Assembly: GCA_947499635.1 (NCBI GenBank)
Contig: CANMPD010000002.1
Span: forward strand, 248,001 to 312,000
Direction: 5' to 3'
Source of the DNA: an uncultured Paracoccaceae bacterium
GTDB lineage: Bacteria > Pseudomonadota > Alphaproteobacteria > Rhodobacterales > Rhodobacteraceae
Length of the DNA stretch: 64,000 bases
Shown here: one piece after another, positions 1 to 8,544 of the stretch
Position numbering within the stretch: the first letter of the stretch is position 1
Layout of the letters: every line of letters begins with the position of its first letter
The notes under the pieces: generated by a model
Databases searched by the model: none
What the model was told of the DNA's origin: nothing
Seen by the model: only the letters and a program-made list of their open reading frames with translations
Position numbers and translations under genes: made by a program

Positions 1-1131
1 CAATAGAGGGATAGCAAGGGCGCGGGCAACAATTGCTGCATGAGACCCGACAGAGCCTTCGGAGAGGATAATCCCTTTTAGTTTGCGACCATAATCCAAG
101 AGCTCGGCAGGGCCGATATTACGAGCCACCAAAACAGGATCATCTGGCATTTCAGCGCCTGTTTCACTGCCCTGCCCTGTCAAAATACGCAATAGCCGGT
201 TCGAGAGGTCATCCAAATCCGCAAGGCGTTCCCGCAAGTAGTTATCTTGCGACTGCGCCATCCGACTGCGCGCAAGGGATTGCTCCTTTTCGACGGCAGC
301 CTCGGCGCTAAGGCCACGTGCGATGTCTTCCTCCATGCGCCGCATCCAGCTTTTGGAATTGGCAAACATACGATAGGCTTCGAGAACCTGTAACTGTTCT
401 GCATCGCCATTTTGGGACTGCGCGAGCATCTTATCCACCCCGACGCGCAACTCATCTACGGCCTCTTGTAGACGCTCACGTTCACGATCAGGGTCTTCGG
501 CGAATGGGTTGGTGACAACGACCCGAGGTTCATGCAGCCATATGTGCCCCTCGGTTGCGCCCTCTTGCGCCACGCCGCCTTTGAGCAAAACAGATTGCTT
601 GTGCAATGGGGACAGTGCTGCCCCTTCACCGACAAAGGCACCCAGTTCTGTCATTTCCGCAATAACCATCGCGACCACTTCGAGAGCATAAATGGCATCC
701 GCAGAATAGTCGCGGCTGTCTTTGGACTGCACAACCAAGACACCCAGCATTTCTCCAAGGCGTTGAATGGGAATCCCTAAAAACGAAGAATACCGTTCTT
801 CGCCCGTTTCCGGCATATAGCGAAACCCGCGCGCATTGGGCGCATCTGCTGTATTGATGACCACACCGCGACGCGCAACCCGGCCAACAAGCCCCTCGCC
901 CACGCGCATACGTGTTTGATGAACAGATTCGCGGTTCAATCCTTCGGTGGCGCAGAGCTCGAGAGTTTCTTCGTCCCGAAATAGATAGATCGAGCACACT
1001 TCGGTCTTCATGCTGTCAGCAATAAGCGCGGTTATCTTATCCAATCGCGCCTGCCCGGCATCATCACCCGCCATGGCTTCACGAAGACGACCCAGCAGTT
1101 TACGGCTTTCGGTTTCGGTGTTGTTGCTCAT
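1..1131 (-). CDS. ptsP: PTS-Ntr enzyme I, PEP-protein phosphotransferase (3' end cut by window edge)
   Basis: First enzyme of the nitrogen-related phosphotransferase relay: it autophosphorylates with PEP and passes phosphate to NPr and EIIA-Ntr, a cytoplasmic regulatory chain without sugar transport. Translation from an ATG at 1131 gives 377 codons with no stop before the window edge. Residues about 1-150 form a GAF domain (MRVGEGLVGRVA, then GIPIQRLGEMLGVLVVQ). After a linker comes the EI N-terminal helical domain, and the phosphohistidine loop (GSHAAIVARALAIP) lies just before the edge. The C-terminal PEP-binding barrel is outside. The order lysC then ptsP is common in Rhodobacteraceae. A hairpin terminator after lysC suggests ptsP has its own promoter in 1132-1379. 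Family assignment is secure from the GAF-EI arrangement. Confidence 0.93.
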   Translation of the reverse strand, partial: MSNNTETESRKLLGRLREAMAGDDAGQARLDKITALIADSMKTEVCSIYLFRDEETLELCATEGLNRESVHQTRMRVGEGLVGRVARRGVVINTADAPNARGFRYMPETGEERYSSFLGIPIQRLGEMLGVLVVQSKDSRDYSADAIYALEVVAMVIAEMTELGAFVGEGAALSPLHKQSVLLKGGVAQEGATEGHIWLHEPRVVVTNPFAEDPDRERERLQEAVDELRVGVDKMLAQSQNGDAEQLQVLEAYRMFANSKSWMRRMEEDIARGLSAEAAVEKEQSLARSRMAQSQDNYLRERLADLDDLSNRLLRILTGQGSETGAEMPDDPVLVARNIGPAELLDYGRKLKGIILSEGSVGSHAAIVARALAIPLL

Positions 1132-1434
1132 GATTGGCCCTTCTTGGCGCAAACCTATAGAATTTACCGAATGGTCTGTATTTAACCATAACGTTGAGTG
1201 TTGCGAGGATATCGTCTCTTTCTTGTTTCATCAACCGCGACAAAGGCCAACATATTTTATAAACGGCATCATGTCTCAACGTTGAACGACAGTAAAAACG
1301 TTCAAAATCAATATCTCTGAATGTGCAAACCACCATTCACATTGAAAAAACTTGATAATAACCTGATCGCAAACACAGCAAAACCCCGCCGAGGGCCGAC
1401 GGGGTTTTACTTAGTGTTGATATAAATTGGGCCG
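1132..1434. other. lysC-ptsP intergenic region
   Basis: About 300 bases without a credible gene; short reading frames across it have no family signature. It holds the lysC terminator (1380-1408) and the presumed ptsP promoter. The stretch 1150-1340 is AT-rich. No convincing operator was recognised. Confidence 0.6.
1380..1408 (-). terminator. Intrinsic terminator after lysC
   Basis: A 9-bp perfect stem (AAAACCCCG at 1380-1388 with CGGGGTTTT at 1400-1408) around an 11-nt loop. Read on the minus strand it lies 27 nt beyond the lysC stop and its 3' arm ends in TTTT. Confidence 0.8.
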
Positions 1435-2670
1435 TTACGCTTTGTCTAATTCAAAGGCATCGTGCAGAGCCTGAACAGCCAATTCCATATATTTCCGCTC
1501 GACCAGAACCGATATCTTAATCTCAGAAGTGGTGATAATCTTGATATTGACACCTTCGTCACGCAGCACTTTGAACATTTTGGCTGCAACACCAGATTGA
1601 GACCGCATACCAATGCCCACAACAGAGACTTTTGCAACCTCTGTATCGGCAACCAGCTCAGCGTAGTTCAACTCGCCGGATGTCTTGATCTCGTCCAGCG
1701 CGACCTTTGCACGCGCAACCTGATCTGTCGGGCAAGAGAACGTCATATCGGTGCGCCCATCTTCGGATATGTTCTGTACGATCATATCCACATTCACGCC
1801 GGCGTCAGACAAGCAGCCAAAAATTGTCGCGGCAATTCCAGGACGGTCTGCAACTGACAAGCAGGTCAGCTTGGCTTCGTCACGGGAATAGGCAACGCCA
1901 TTTACGATATTGGATTCCATAATTTCCTCCTCGTCACAGACCAGAGTACCGGCCTCGTCGGATTGTTCTTCAAAACTCGACAGTACACGCAGTTTCACTT
2001 TGTACCGCATCGCAAGCTCAACCGAGCGGGTCTGCAAGACTTTTGCCCCCAATGACGCAAGCTCGAGCATCTCTTCAAAGGCGATTTTGTCGAGTTTGCG
2101 CGCTTTGCTGCAAATACGTGGGTCAGTGGTGTAAACCCCATCGACGTCTGTATAAATATCACAACGCACGGCATCAAACGCTGCTGCAAAAGCAACAGCA
2201 GTCGTATCAGAGCCCCCGCGCCCCAACGTGGTGATGCGTCCCTCAGGAGAGATCCCTTGAAAGCCTGCAACCACTGCGACTTTCATGCCTTCGGCAAATT
2301 TCGCGTTAATATTCTCAGGTGGAATATCGTCAATACGGGCTTGGCTGTGCGCCGAATCCGTCTTGAGCGGCACCTGCCATCCTTGCCAACTGCGAGCTGG
2401 TACACCCATCTCTTGCAAGGTCAGCGCCATTAAGCCAGCTGTGACATTTTCACCGGATGAAACGACAGCATCGTACTCACGCGCGTCGTGCAACGGAGAC
2501 GTTTCATTGACCCAGCCAACCAACTCATTGGTTTTGCCGGACATCGCCGAGACGATTACGATCACATCGTAGCCCTTGGATACTTCGACCCCTACGCGCT
2601 TGGCTGCGCGCCGGATACGATCCAAATTCGCGACAGAGGTGCCGCCAAATTTCATTACGAGAGTGGGCAT
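1435..2670 (-). CDS. lysC: Aspartate kinase
   Basis: Phosphorylates L-aspartate with ATP, the first step towards lysine, threonine and methionine. The 411 residues match the usual length of the single-function, class II-like aspartokinases. The N-terminus carries the kinase signature (VMKFGGTSVAN), followed by the amino-acid kinase fold (VSAMSGKTNEL; LGRGGSDTTAVA; TDVDGVYTTDPR). The last roughly 150 residues hold two ACT domains (LSVADRPGIAATIF and VSVVGIGMRSQSGVAAKMF), the usual site of lysine/threonine feedback inhibition. It is transcribed away from trkH, 90 nt upstream, and followed by a strong hairpin. metZ in the same window also serves methionine synthesis. Confidence 0.97.
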   Translation of the reverse strand: MPTLVMKFGGTSVANLDRIRRAAKRVGVEVSKGYDVIVIVSAMSGKTNELVGWVNETSPLHDAREYDAVVSSGENVTAGLMALTLQEMGVPARSWQGWQVPLKTDSAHSQARIDDIPPENINAKFAEGMKVAVVAGFQGISPEGRITTLGRGGSDTTAVAFAAAFDAVRCDIYTDVDGVYTTDPRICSKARKLDKIAFEEMLELASLGAKVLQTRSVELAMRYKVKLRVLSSFEEQSDEAGTLVCDEEEIMESNIVNGVAYSRDEAKLTCLSVADRPGIAATIFGCLSDAGVNVDMIVQNISEDGRTDMTFSCPTDQVARAKVALDEIKTSGELNYAELVADTEVAKVSVVGIGMRSQSGVAAKMFKVLRDEGVNIKIITTSEIKISVLVERKYMELAVQALHDAFELDKA

Positions 2671-2760
2671 AAGGGGCAGGTCTCCCTCTGCATCTATAGG
2701 TTAACGTTCGCGCGTGTGTAAGCGAGCCACGCAGCAAGAGCAAGAGCCTTATCAGAAACG

Positions 2761-4209
2761 TCAGGTTCGCCAGAAACTGACCGTCAGGATGGCGTAGACG
2801 GCCATCAGCTCAAGCCGACCCAGCCACATTGCAATCGCGAGGATCCATTTCGCTGGATCATTCAACGCAGCAAAATTACCGGCAGGGCCAATGGTATCCC
2901 CCAACCCCGGGCCAATGTTTGCAACAGCGGTTGCTGCACCGGACACGGCTGTGATGAAATCCAGCCCCGTCAGGGCCAGCGCCCATGCAACAATCCCAAT
3001 CGTCACGATAAAAAACATAAAGAATGAAATAACCGAGCTCAAAACATCCTCGGTCACCGCACGTCCATTATACCGTGTCACAAACACACCATGCGGTGAT
3101 CGAATACGCTGAATTTGCACACGAATAGACGCAAACAACAATTGATATCGGAAAATCTTAACTGAGCAGGCGGTTGACCCCGCACAGCCACCGATCAAAC
3201 CGATGAAAAAGAACACCATGATTAGGAATGAGCCCCATTGCATATAGTCCACGCTGGCATAGCCTGTACCTGACATGATCGATGTGATGTTAAACAATGC
3301 CTCACGGACAGCCTGTTCAGGGTGATGTGGAAAAACCGAGACCAAGACAATCGAGGTCACGGCGACCAATATCGCGATTACCATCAGGAAAACGCGGACT
3401 TGACTGTCTTGCCACAAGGGGGTTGCCTGTCCATTTATTAGCTGGACATAACGTACAAACGGCAAGGCCGCGAGGATCATAAAAACAGATGCGGCGTATT
3501 CGGCTGGGCCTGAAAATGTTCCAAAAGACGCATCATAATTAGAAAACCCACCTGTCGACATCGTCGTCAGTGCGTGAACCAATGCGTCAAACACCCCCAT
3601 GCCCAACGTGATGTAAACCAAGATACAAGCCAGCGTTAACACCAAATAGATCACCGAGATCTGGCTGGCAATTTGTTGAGCCCGTGGTAGGATTTTCCCC
3701 ATAGTATCAAAGGCTTCAGATTTAAAAATCTGCATCCCACCGACACGCAATTCTGGCAGAAAAACCATTGCGACAACAATAATCCCGATCCCGCCCAACC
3801 ACTGTAAAATACCGCGCCACAGCAAAATACCGCGTGGCAAATTGTCCAGCCCTGAGATGACTGTTGATCCGGTGGTTGTCAGCCCCGACATCGCCTCAAA
3901 AAACGCATCTGTAAAACTAAGCTCTGTTGCGCCAATCATCAAAGGCACGGCACCAAACAGTGGCAAGATCACCCATACAAGCGTTGTTAACAAAAACGTC
4001 TGTCGCAGGTCCAATCCGCGCCCGATTGCATTGCCGCAGGTCATGACCATACAGCCGCCCACCAGAATACAGACCAATGCGCTTTCTAAAAACACATGCC
4101 ATTCGCCGTTCCTGTCAAGGATGTCGACCATCAAAGGAAACAGCATCATCATGCCTAAAATAGACACAAGCAGACCGGTTACATATCCAACGGGGCGTAA
4201 ATCTAACAT
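2761..4209 (-). CDS. trkH: Trk-type potassium uptake transmembrane protein
   Basis: Inner-membrane ion-conducting subunit of a TrkAH-type K+ uptake system. The protein is highly hydrophobic with repeated membrane-P-loop-membrane units. Selectivity-type segments are visible (SGLTTTGSTV; TMSTGGFSNYDASFG; MSGTGYASVDY; NIGPGLGDT), as expected for the four-fold TrkH/KtrB fold. The ATG at 4209 (MLDLRPVGYV) gives 482 residues, the normal family size; an in-frame TTG 18 nt upstream is possible but has no better ribosome site. No trkA partner lies in the window, so the NAD-binding gating subunit must be encoded elsewhere. Flanked by lysC downstream and the basic-tail protein upstream. Confidence 0.92.
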   Translation of the reverse strand: MLDLRPVGYVTGLLVSILGMMMLFPLMVDILDRNGEWHVFLESALVCILVGGCMVMTCGNAIGRGLDLRQTFLLTTLVWVILPLFGAVPLMIGATELSFTDAFFEAMSGLTTTGSTVISGLDNLPRGILLWRGILQWLGGIGIIVVAMVFLPELRVGGMQIFKSEAFDTMGKILPRAQQIASQISVIYLVLTLACILVYITLGMGVFDALVHALTTMSTGGFSNYDASFGTFSGPAEYAASVFMILAALPFVRYVQLINGQATPLWQDSQVRVFLMVIAILVAVTSIVLVSVFPHHPEQAVREALFNITSIMSGTGYASVDYMQWGSFLIMVFFFIGLIGGCAGSTACSVKIFRYQLLFASIRVQIQRIRSPHGVFVTRYNGRAVTEDVLSSVISFFMFFIVTIGIVAWALALTGLDFITAVSGAATAVANIGPGLGDTIGPAGNFAALNDPAKWILAIAMWLGRLELMAVYAILTVSFWRT

Positions 4210-4256
4210 AAGGTGCACCGTTGGCAATCAACACCGCAAGTGTCAAGCCAAAGGCA

Positions 4257-4979
4257 TCATTCCTCTTTCGAAGATGAAGCTGTGACGCCCGTCGGGCTGA
4301 GTGGTTTTTTAGGCGCGCGCGGACGTCGCTGTGGCGCTTTTTCAGATGTTTGTGTGGTTGTAACCGCAGGCTTGGCTGTAGACGCTTTAGACGGTATCGC
4401 TGCCGCCGAAGACCCTGTTGTTTTCTGGGCGACACGACGTGTTGGGGCTTTATTCACGGGAGCTTTACGCGTCGCGGTTTTACGTACCGGCGCCTTACGT
4501 GCAGGCGCGGCTGACGGCGCAACAGGCTGCGTCGTTGTCGGTGTGGATGTCGATGCTGCTTTGGTTGCAACGTTAGCTGCAGGTTGATCTAACGGTTCTG
4601 CCTTGTTTGGCACAGGCGCTGATTTTGTGGTGCTAACTTCGGATTTAGACTGCGCCGGAGCTGCTTTTTTCGTAACCGCTTTACGCGCCGGAGCTTTGCT
4701 CGTAGTTGCCGTTTTCGGTTTTCTCACACGTTTGTTCACAGGTGCAGCCGAGGGTGCTGACTTAGCCGATACAGTTGAGGCAGAGGCATCTATGGGTCCA
4801 ACACCCATTATTTTCTGCTGCGCTTGTAACATCGCCTGCGCGAGATGGATCTGCTGTGATGGCGCGCCAGTCAAAAAGCCAGCCATATTCCGCATCATTT
4901 TGATTTGCGTTCCAACAGCAAACCCGACCCAAGAAGACGGTGTATTCGGATAGTCAGTAAAACCAGTCATGCGGATCAT
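4257..4979 (-). CDS. Protein of unknown function with a basic Ala/Lys/Pro-rich tail
   Basis: Not recognised by name. From the ATG at 4979, preceded by a very strong ribosome site (AAGGAGG, 4 nt away), it encodes 240 residues; a second ATG at 4970 is possible. Residues about 1-60 look folded and contain Trp, several Met and amphipathic stretches (SSWVGFAVGTQIKMMRNM; LAQAMLQAQQKIMG). From about residue 75 to the end it is low complexity, with repeated blocks such as KAPARKA, KAPVRKTATRKAP and RRPRAPKKP, strongly basic and like the tail of histone H1 or AlgP. This suggests binding of nucleic acid or another polyanion, but that is inference. A role as phasin-like granule protein cannot be excluded. 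Its stop lies 47 nt before trkH. Confidence 0.7.
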   Translation of the reverse strand: MIRMTGFTDYPNTPSSWVGFAVGTQIKMMRNMAGFLTGAPSQQIHLAQAMLQAQQKIMGVGPIDASASTVSAKSAPSAAPVNKRVRKPKTATTSKAPARKAVTKKAAPAQSKSEVSTTKSAPVPNKAEPLDQPAANVATKAASTSTPTTTQPVAPSAAPARKAPVRKTATRKAPVNKAPTRRVAQKTTGSSAAAIPSKASTAKPAVTTTQTSEKAPQRRPRAPKKPLSPTGVTASSSKEE

Positions 4980-5051
4980 AAAACCTCCTTGGATGGCGCA
5001 CACAAACATGCGTTTTCCAAGTATAACACATTTCACACACGTTATGGGAGA

Positions 5052-5076
5052 AAAAATGCCGCAATGCGGCATTTTT
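5052..5076 (-). terminator. Intrinsic terminator after folE2
   Basis: Perfect 11-bp stem (5052-5062 with 5066-5076) around a 3-nt AAT loop, with A/T-tracts on both outer arms. It starts 26 nt after the folE2 stop on the minus strand and separates it from the basic-tail gene. Confidence 0.85.
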
Positions 5077-5102
5077 CGTCAATATGACATCACAGCAGTG
5101 GT

Positions 5103-6206
5103 TTACCCGCGGTGAACTAACGTTGAGAAAAGATGTGGATCAAAGCTTTCATTGGCGAATATCTCACCTTGGGTCAGCACAGATACCGCATCATGGCTAT
5201 GTAGGCTTTCTTGGTGGCTGGCTATAACTCGAAAGTCTGAAATCCGGCTATCTGACTGTAAGGCCTCGCAAAACAAACGTGCTGCATCTTCAACAAAAAT
5301 TGGATTGGCCGCGTTAAGCTCTGCAAAAGCTTGCTCGTCTTCGCGTTTGACCATCACCTGTGTTTCAGTTGGGACCGCTTTGCGACAATGATCGATTAGA
5401 TCTTCAAACCACATCACCCCTTCGTCAGGGTTTAACAACACAGAAATCCGCGCAACTGAGCGCTGGGAATGGGGGGTCGCCAATTGGCCACGCGATTGGC
5501 GTGCGTGCTCGGACAGTTCTAAGGAACATGGGCATGTCGAAGAATATACATAATCCATGTGCAGGATTTTATGCCGCTGATCACCATGCTTTACCAATTC
5601 GAGCGCCAAATCGTAATATTGGTACCCGACTAAGCCAGATCTAAGGCTTTCAATTTTGGCAGGGAACGAAAACCGCATTTGCAAACGCGCATCGTAACTT
5701 TCTAAGTCCTCGATATAGTCGTCCACAACAGCTTCTAAAACATCCATTGAGAACGTTTTTTCCGCGTGTTTGTAAAACGACCGCATGATGCGCGACATGT
5801 TGATGCCTTTTTTCTCAGCATCAAGACTGACAGTCCCGGTGATCGAACTCTGTAACGTGAGTTCACCATTGTCCCGGCTGTGAAAGCGGATTGGCAGGCG
5901 GAAATTTGAAATACCAACGTGCTGAATTTGCTCCTGCGCGCCACGGATTAAGCTTGTCGGTCCATTTTGCAAATCGGGTAAAGTCGCACGATATGCTTCA
6001 TCCACGATGAAATCTTCACGGTATTGACGCGACAGTTCTGGATAATTTTGCACAGCGCGTTCTGGCAGCAGTCGTGCAATGGCCGGATCAAGCTGTGCGA
6101 TCTCGGTTTCCGTTACTGCCGATGCCCATTGTCGTAAGATTTCTAAGGCGCGTTCCGCCTCATCACGCTCTGGCATTGTTGTCGTATCACCCACATGCAT
6201 ATTCAT
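5103..6206 (-). CDS. folE2: GTP cyclohydrolase FolE2 (type IB)
   Basis: Converts GTP to 7,8-dihydroneopterin triphosphate, the first step of tetrahydrofolate synthesis (and of queuosine in many bacteria). It belongs to the FolE2/MptA family, which does not resemble the zinc enzyme FolE. The 367 residues include the family's catalytic-cysteine segment (SSTCPCSLELSEHARQ) and a following HSQRS stretch, plus the conserved GISNFRLPI and KGINMSRIMRSFY. The ATG at 6206 has a GAAAGGGG ribosome site 5-6 nt upstream. FolE2 is often induced under zinc limitation in other bacteria; I did not recognise a Zur box upstream, but an inverted repeat lies at 6265-6298. folB and folP, later steps of the pathway, lie at about 42-44 kb. 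Confidence 0.96.
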   Translation of the reverse strand: MNMHVGDTTTMPERDEAERALEILRQWASAVTETEIAQLDPAIARLLPERAVQNYPELSRQYREDFIVDEAYRATLPDLQNGPTSLIRGAQEQIQHVGISNFRLPIRFHSRDNGELTLQSSITGTVSLDAEKKGINMSRIMRSFYKHAEKTFSMDVLEAVVDDYIEDLESYDARLQMRFSFPAKIESLRSGLVGYQYYDLALELVKHGDQRHKILHMDYVYSSTCPCSLELSEHARQSRGQLATPHSQRSVARISVLLNPDEGVMWFEDLIDHCRKAVPTETQVMVKREDEQAFAELNAANPIFVEDAARLFCEALQSDSRISDFRVIASHQESLHSHDAVSVLTQGEIFANESFDPHLFSTLVHRG

Positions 6207-6264
6207 CCCAAACCCCTTTCAAGCGCATATATCAGCTTGTAATCAGGTTGCTCATTCAACCTAC

Positions 6265-6298
6265 CGCTTGCACTAAACACACTATAAACGTGCAAGCG
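6265..6298. repeat. Inverted repeat upstream of folE2
   Basis: Nine-base arms CGCTTGCAC (6265-6273) and GTGCAAGCG (6290-6298), perfectly complementary, around a 16-nt AT-rich spacer. It lies about 60-90 nt before the folE2 start, so it could be an operator or a leader hairpin. It could equally be the terminator of metZ, whose stop is 76 nt away, though it lacks a T-tract. Function unknown. Confidence 0.5.
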
Positions 6299-6373
6299 AG
6301 TAACAAGTTCTCGCCACTACATTCAATATAGGGCGGCCAAGCTCATGGACAACCGCTCGGCTGCGACAAGCCG

Positions 6374-7561
6374 TTATGATATAGCAGCAAGTGCAGTACG
6401 AATATCGGCCACCAAATCATCCGTGTCCTCTAGCCCGATGGACAAGCGAACCAACCCTGGTGTAATGCCGAGCTCATCCTTTTGGGCATCGCTGAGACGT
6501 TGATGCGTAGTGGTTGCCGGATGGGTGGCAATTGATTTCGCATCACCCAGATTGTTTGAGATCACAGGAATTTGCAGTGCATCTAAAAAGGCAAAGGCTG
6601 CGTCTTTGCCGCCTTTGATATCAAGTGCGATAACCGTGCCACCATTTCCGTCCAATTGTGTCTGGATCAACGCGTGTTGCGCATGGGTTTCCAAACCTGG
6701 ATAAATCATCCGTTCAAGTGCATCATGGTCTTGTAAAGATTGCGCAATTGTCAACGCCGAGGCTGCCTGAGCTCGGACCCGCAGATCAATTGTTTCCAGC
6801 CCTTTAAGCAAAACCCAAGCATTAAACGGGCTGAGGCTGCCACCTGTATGTTTCATATAGGGTTCAAGCGTGTCACGAATATAATCTTTGGTCCCCAGCA
6901 CAACGCCGCCCAAAACACGCCCTTGCCCGTCAATATGTTTGGTCGCAGAATACACAATCACATCCGCACCTTGAGCAACGGCTTGTGAAAATACCGGCGT
7001 AGAGAACACGTTATCAACAACAACAGTTGCACCGACGCTATGCGCAATTTCTGCCACGGCTTTAAGGTCGATCACCTCAAGAGTTGGGTTTGACATGCTC
7101 TCGAAAAACACAGCTTTGGTGTCTGGGCGCACCGCTGCACGCCACGCGTCCAAATCTGTACCGTCAACAAACGTGACCTCAACGCCAAACCGCATCAAGA
7201 TATTTTCGAGAATATAGAGACAAGAGCCAAACAATGCCTTGGCTGAGACCACATGATCGCCAGCCTTGACCAAAGACATCAGCGCGCCGTTTACTGCCGC
7301 CATTCCCGAGGCTGTCGCGAATGCGTCCTCTGTGCCTTCTAGGGCTGCGATACGGTCTTCGAACATGGCAACGGTTGGGTTGCCATAGCGACCATAGATG
7401 AATTCATCTTCGCCTAATTCAATAAAACGGGCTTCGGCTTGCGCGGCGGTTTCGTAGACAAACCCCTGCGTCAGGAACATTGCCTCGCTTACCTCATTAT
7501 ACTGGCTGCGGCGCGTACCGCCATGAACCAATTTAGTGCGTGTTTTCCAGCTCTCGCTCAT
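6374..7561 (-). CDS. metZ: O-succinylhomoserine sulfhydrylase
   Basis: PLP enzyme of the Cys/Met-metabolism family that makes homocysteine directly from O-succinylhomoserine and sulfide, the penultimate route to methionine. The 395 residues show substrate/cofactor motifs (YGRYGNPTVAMFEDRIAALEG; ASGMAAVNG) and the PLP lysine in YSATKHIDGQGRVLGG. The Gly-rich form of that loop is typical of MetZ rather than MetB or MetC. The C-terminal SLG(D)AKS and RLSIGLED motifs are present. The ATG at 7561 has a GGAG site 8-9 nt upstream. A SAM-II riboswitch (7638-7692) and a hairpin with a U-tract (7591-7622) lie in its leader, implying repression when SAM is abundant. Confidence 0.95.
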   Translation of the reverse strand: MSESWKTRTKLVHGGTRRSQYNEVSEAMFLTQGFVYETAAQAEARFIELGEDEFIYGRYGNPTVAMFEDRIAALEGTEDAFATASGMAAVNGALMSLVKAGDHVVSAKALFGSCLYILENILMRFGVEVTFVDGTDLDAWRAAVRPDTKAVFFESMSNPTLEVIDLKAVAEIAHSVGATVVVDNVFSTPVFSQAVAQGADVIVYSATKHIDGQGRVLGGVVLGTKDYIRDTLEPYMKHTGGSLSPFNAWVLLKGLETIDLRVRAQAASALTIAQSLQDHDALERMIYPGLETHAQHALIQTQLDGNGGTVIALDIKGGKDAAFAFLDALQIPVISNNLGDAKSIATHPATTTHQRLSDAQKDELGITPGLVRLSIGLEDTDDLVADIRTALAAIS

Positions 7562-7590
7562 CTGTCATCTCCAACGCATAGGTCGCGCAT

Positions 7591-7622
7591 AAAAAACTCC
7601 CGTTCGGCCAAGCGAAAGGGAG
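7591..7622 (-). terminator. Leader hairpin with U-tract between the riboswitch and metZ
   Basis: Read on the minus strand, CTCCCTTTCG pairs with CGAACGGGAG around a 6-nt loop, ten positions with one mismatch, followed directly by TTTTTT. It has the form of a rho-independent terminator and lies inside the metZ leader, 16 nt after the riboswitch and 30 nt before the start codon, so it probably acts as an attenuator. Confidence 0.75.
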
Positions 7623-7637
7623 CCCTGTTCGTCCTGA

Positions 7638-7692
7638 CCTCTTTAGCGGTTTATTTTACGTGGGCCGCAATCCGGTAACAAATCACCCACGG
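7638..7692 (-). promoter_or_regulatory. SAM-II riboswitch (metA motif)
   Basis: On the minus strand this stretch matches the SAM-II pseudoknot aptamer in order: 5' P1 strand CCGTGGG, TGATTTG, a short ACCGGATTGC segment, 3' P1 strand CCCACG, an A-rich linker TAAAATAAA, then the conserved CGCTAAAGAGG. It precedes metZ, one of the classical genes under this riboswitch in alphaproteobacteria. Length (about 55 nt) is normal. Ligand binding is inferred from the motif. SAM-V, which shares the core, is the main alternative name. Confidence 0.85.
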
Positions 7693-7879
7693 TGTATTTT
7701 GCTACGCCGATAGGCCACACAGGTCAAGAGCCGCGCCACTTGCGCGAAGATCTGGGTAAACTAAATAGAAACCACCCTAACGCAATCTTTCCGCATTCGA
7801 GCATCCAAGAAAGCCCACTCCTTTTGAGATTAAAAAGCGCAGGCTTCTTTCCTGAAGCTTCGAATGTAGGGCAGTCGTA

Positions 7880-8521
7880 TTAGTCTTTGGTCGCCTCATC
7901 CTCGGTGGTCTCAAGCGCATATGTCTGAAACAATTTCGCGTGTAACATAAAAAAGCCAAACATCGCCGCGCTTAAACCAAAGGTTTTAAAGTAAACCCAC
8001 GTCTCGGTTGATTGCGTGCGCCATAGAATTTCATTCGCCACAGCAAGCGCGAAAAAGAACATGCACAACCGGCGGGTCAAAATCATCCAACCTTCGGCTT
8101 TTAGTGGCATCATCTCTTCCATCACCACTTTGAGGTAACTTTCACTGCGCAAAAGCCCCACAGCCAAAATTGAACCAAACAACAGATAGATCATTGTTGG
8201 TTTCATCTTGAAAAACCGGTCGTCATTTAACCAGACCGACAGCCCGCCAAAGACAACAATCAACACAAGCGTCAGCACCTGCATCTTGGAAAGTGTCCCC
8301 GTCAGGCGCCACAACGCCAGGGTCGACAAAACCATGAGCGGGACAAATCCTGCAGTCGCAACAATAAAGCCGTCATACTCGGATCCGCCAATTTGGAACA
8401 TCTGCCCTTTAAGCCGCAGATACGCGATAAAAAACAGCACAACCGGACCCAATTCGAGAGCCGTTTTCAAAAGTGGGTTAACCTTGTGGGGAACGGATCC
8501 CCCATCTTTTTGTGCCAACAC
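7880..8521 (-). CDS. ispZ: Inner membrane protein IspZ/YciB (septation protein A family)
   Basis: Multi-pass inner-membrane protein of the YciB/IspZ family, linked to septation and envelope synthesis; biochemical activity is unclear. About five to six hydrophobic helices are visible, with family motifs LLKTALELGPVVLFF near the N-terminus, FFKMKPTMIYLLFG in the middle, and the C-terminal NEILWRTQSTETWVYFKTFG. A longer reading from 8638 would add a hydrophilic, cysteine-rich extension unlike the family. I choose the GTG at 8521, which has GAAGGA 5 nt upstream, giving 213 residues; TTG at 8518 is possible. It follows the DMT permease by 23 nt in the conserved ftsY - permease - ispZ run. Confidence 0.9.
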   Translation of the reverse strand: MLAQKDGGSVPHKVNPLLKTALELGPVVLFFIAYLRLKGQMFQIGGSEYDGFIVATAGFVPLMVLSTLALWRLTGTLSKMQVLTLVLIVVFGGLSVWLNDDRFFKMKPTMIYLLFGSILAVGLLRSESYLKVVMEEMMPLKAEGWMILTRRLCMFFFALAVANEILWRTQSTETWVYFKTFGLSAAMFGFFMLHAKLFQTYALETTEDEATKD

Positions 8522-8544
8522 GACATTCCTTCTGTATGCGACCT

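Noticed and set aside
4987..5072. N-terminal extension of the basic-tail protein to 5072
   Set aside because: The strong AAGGAGG site lies directly before the ATG at 4979, and the extension would run through the folE2 terminator.
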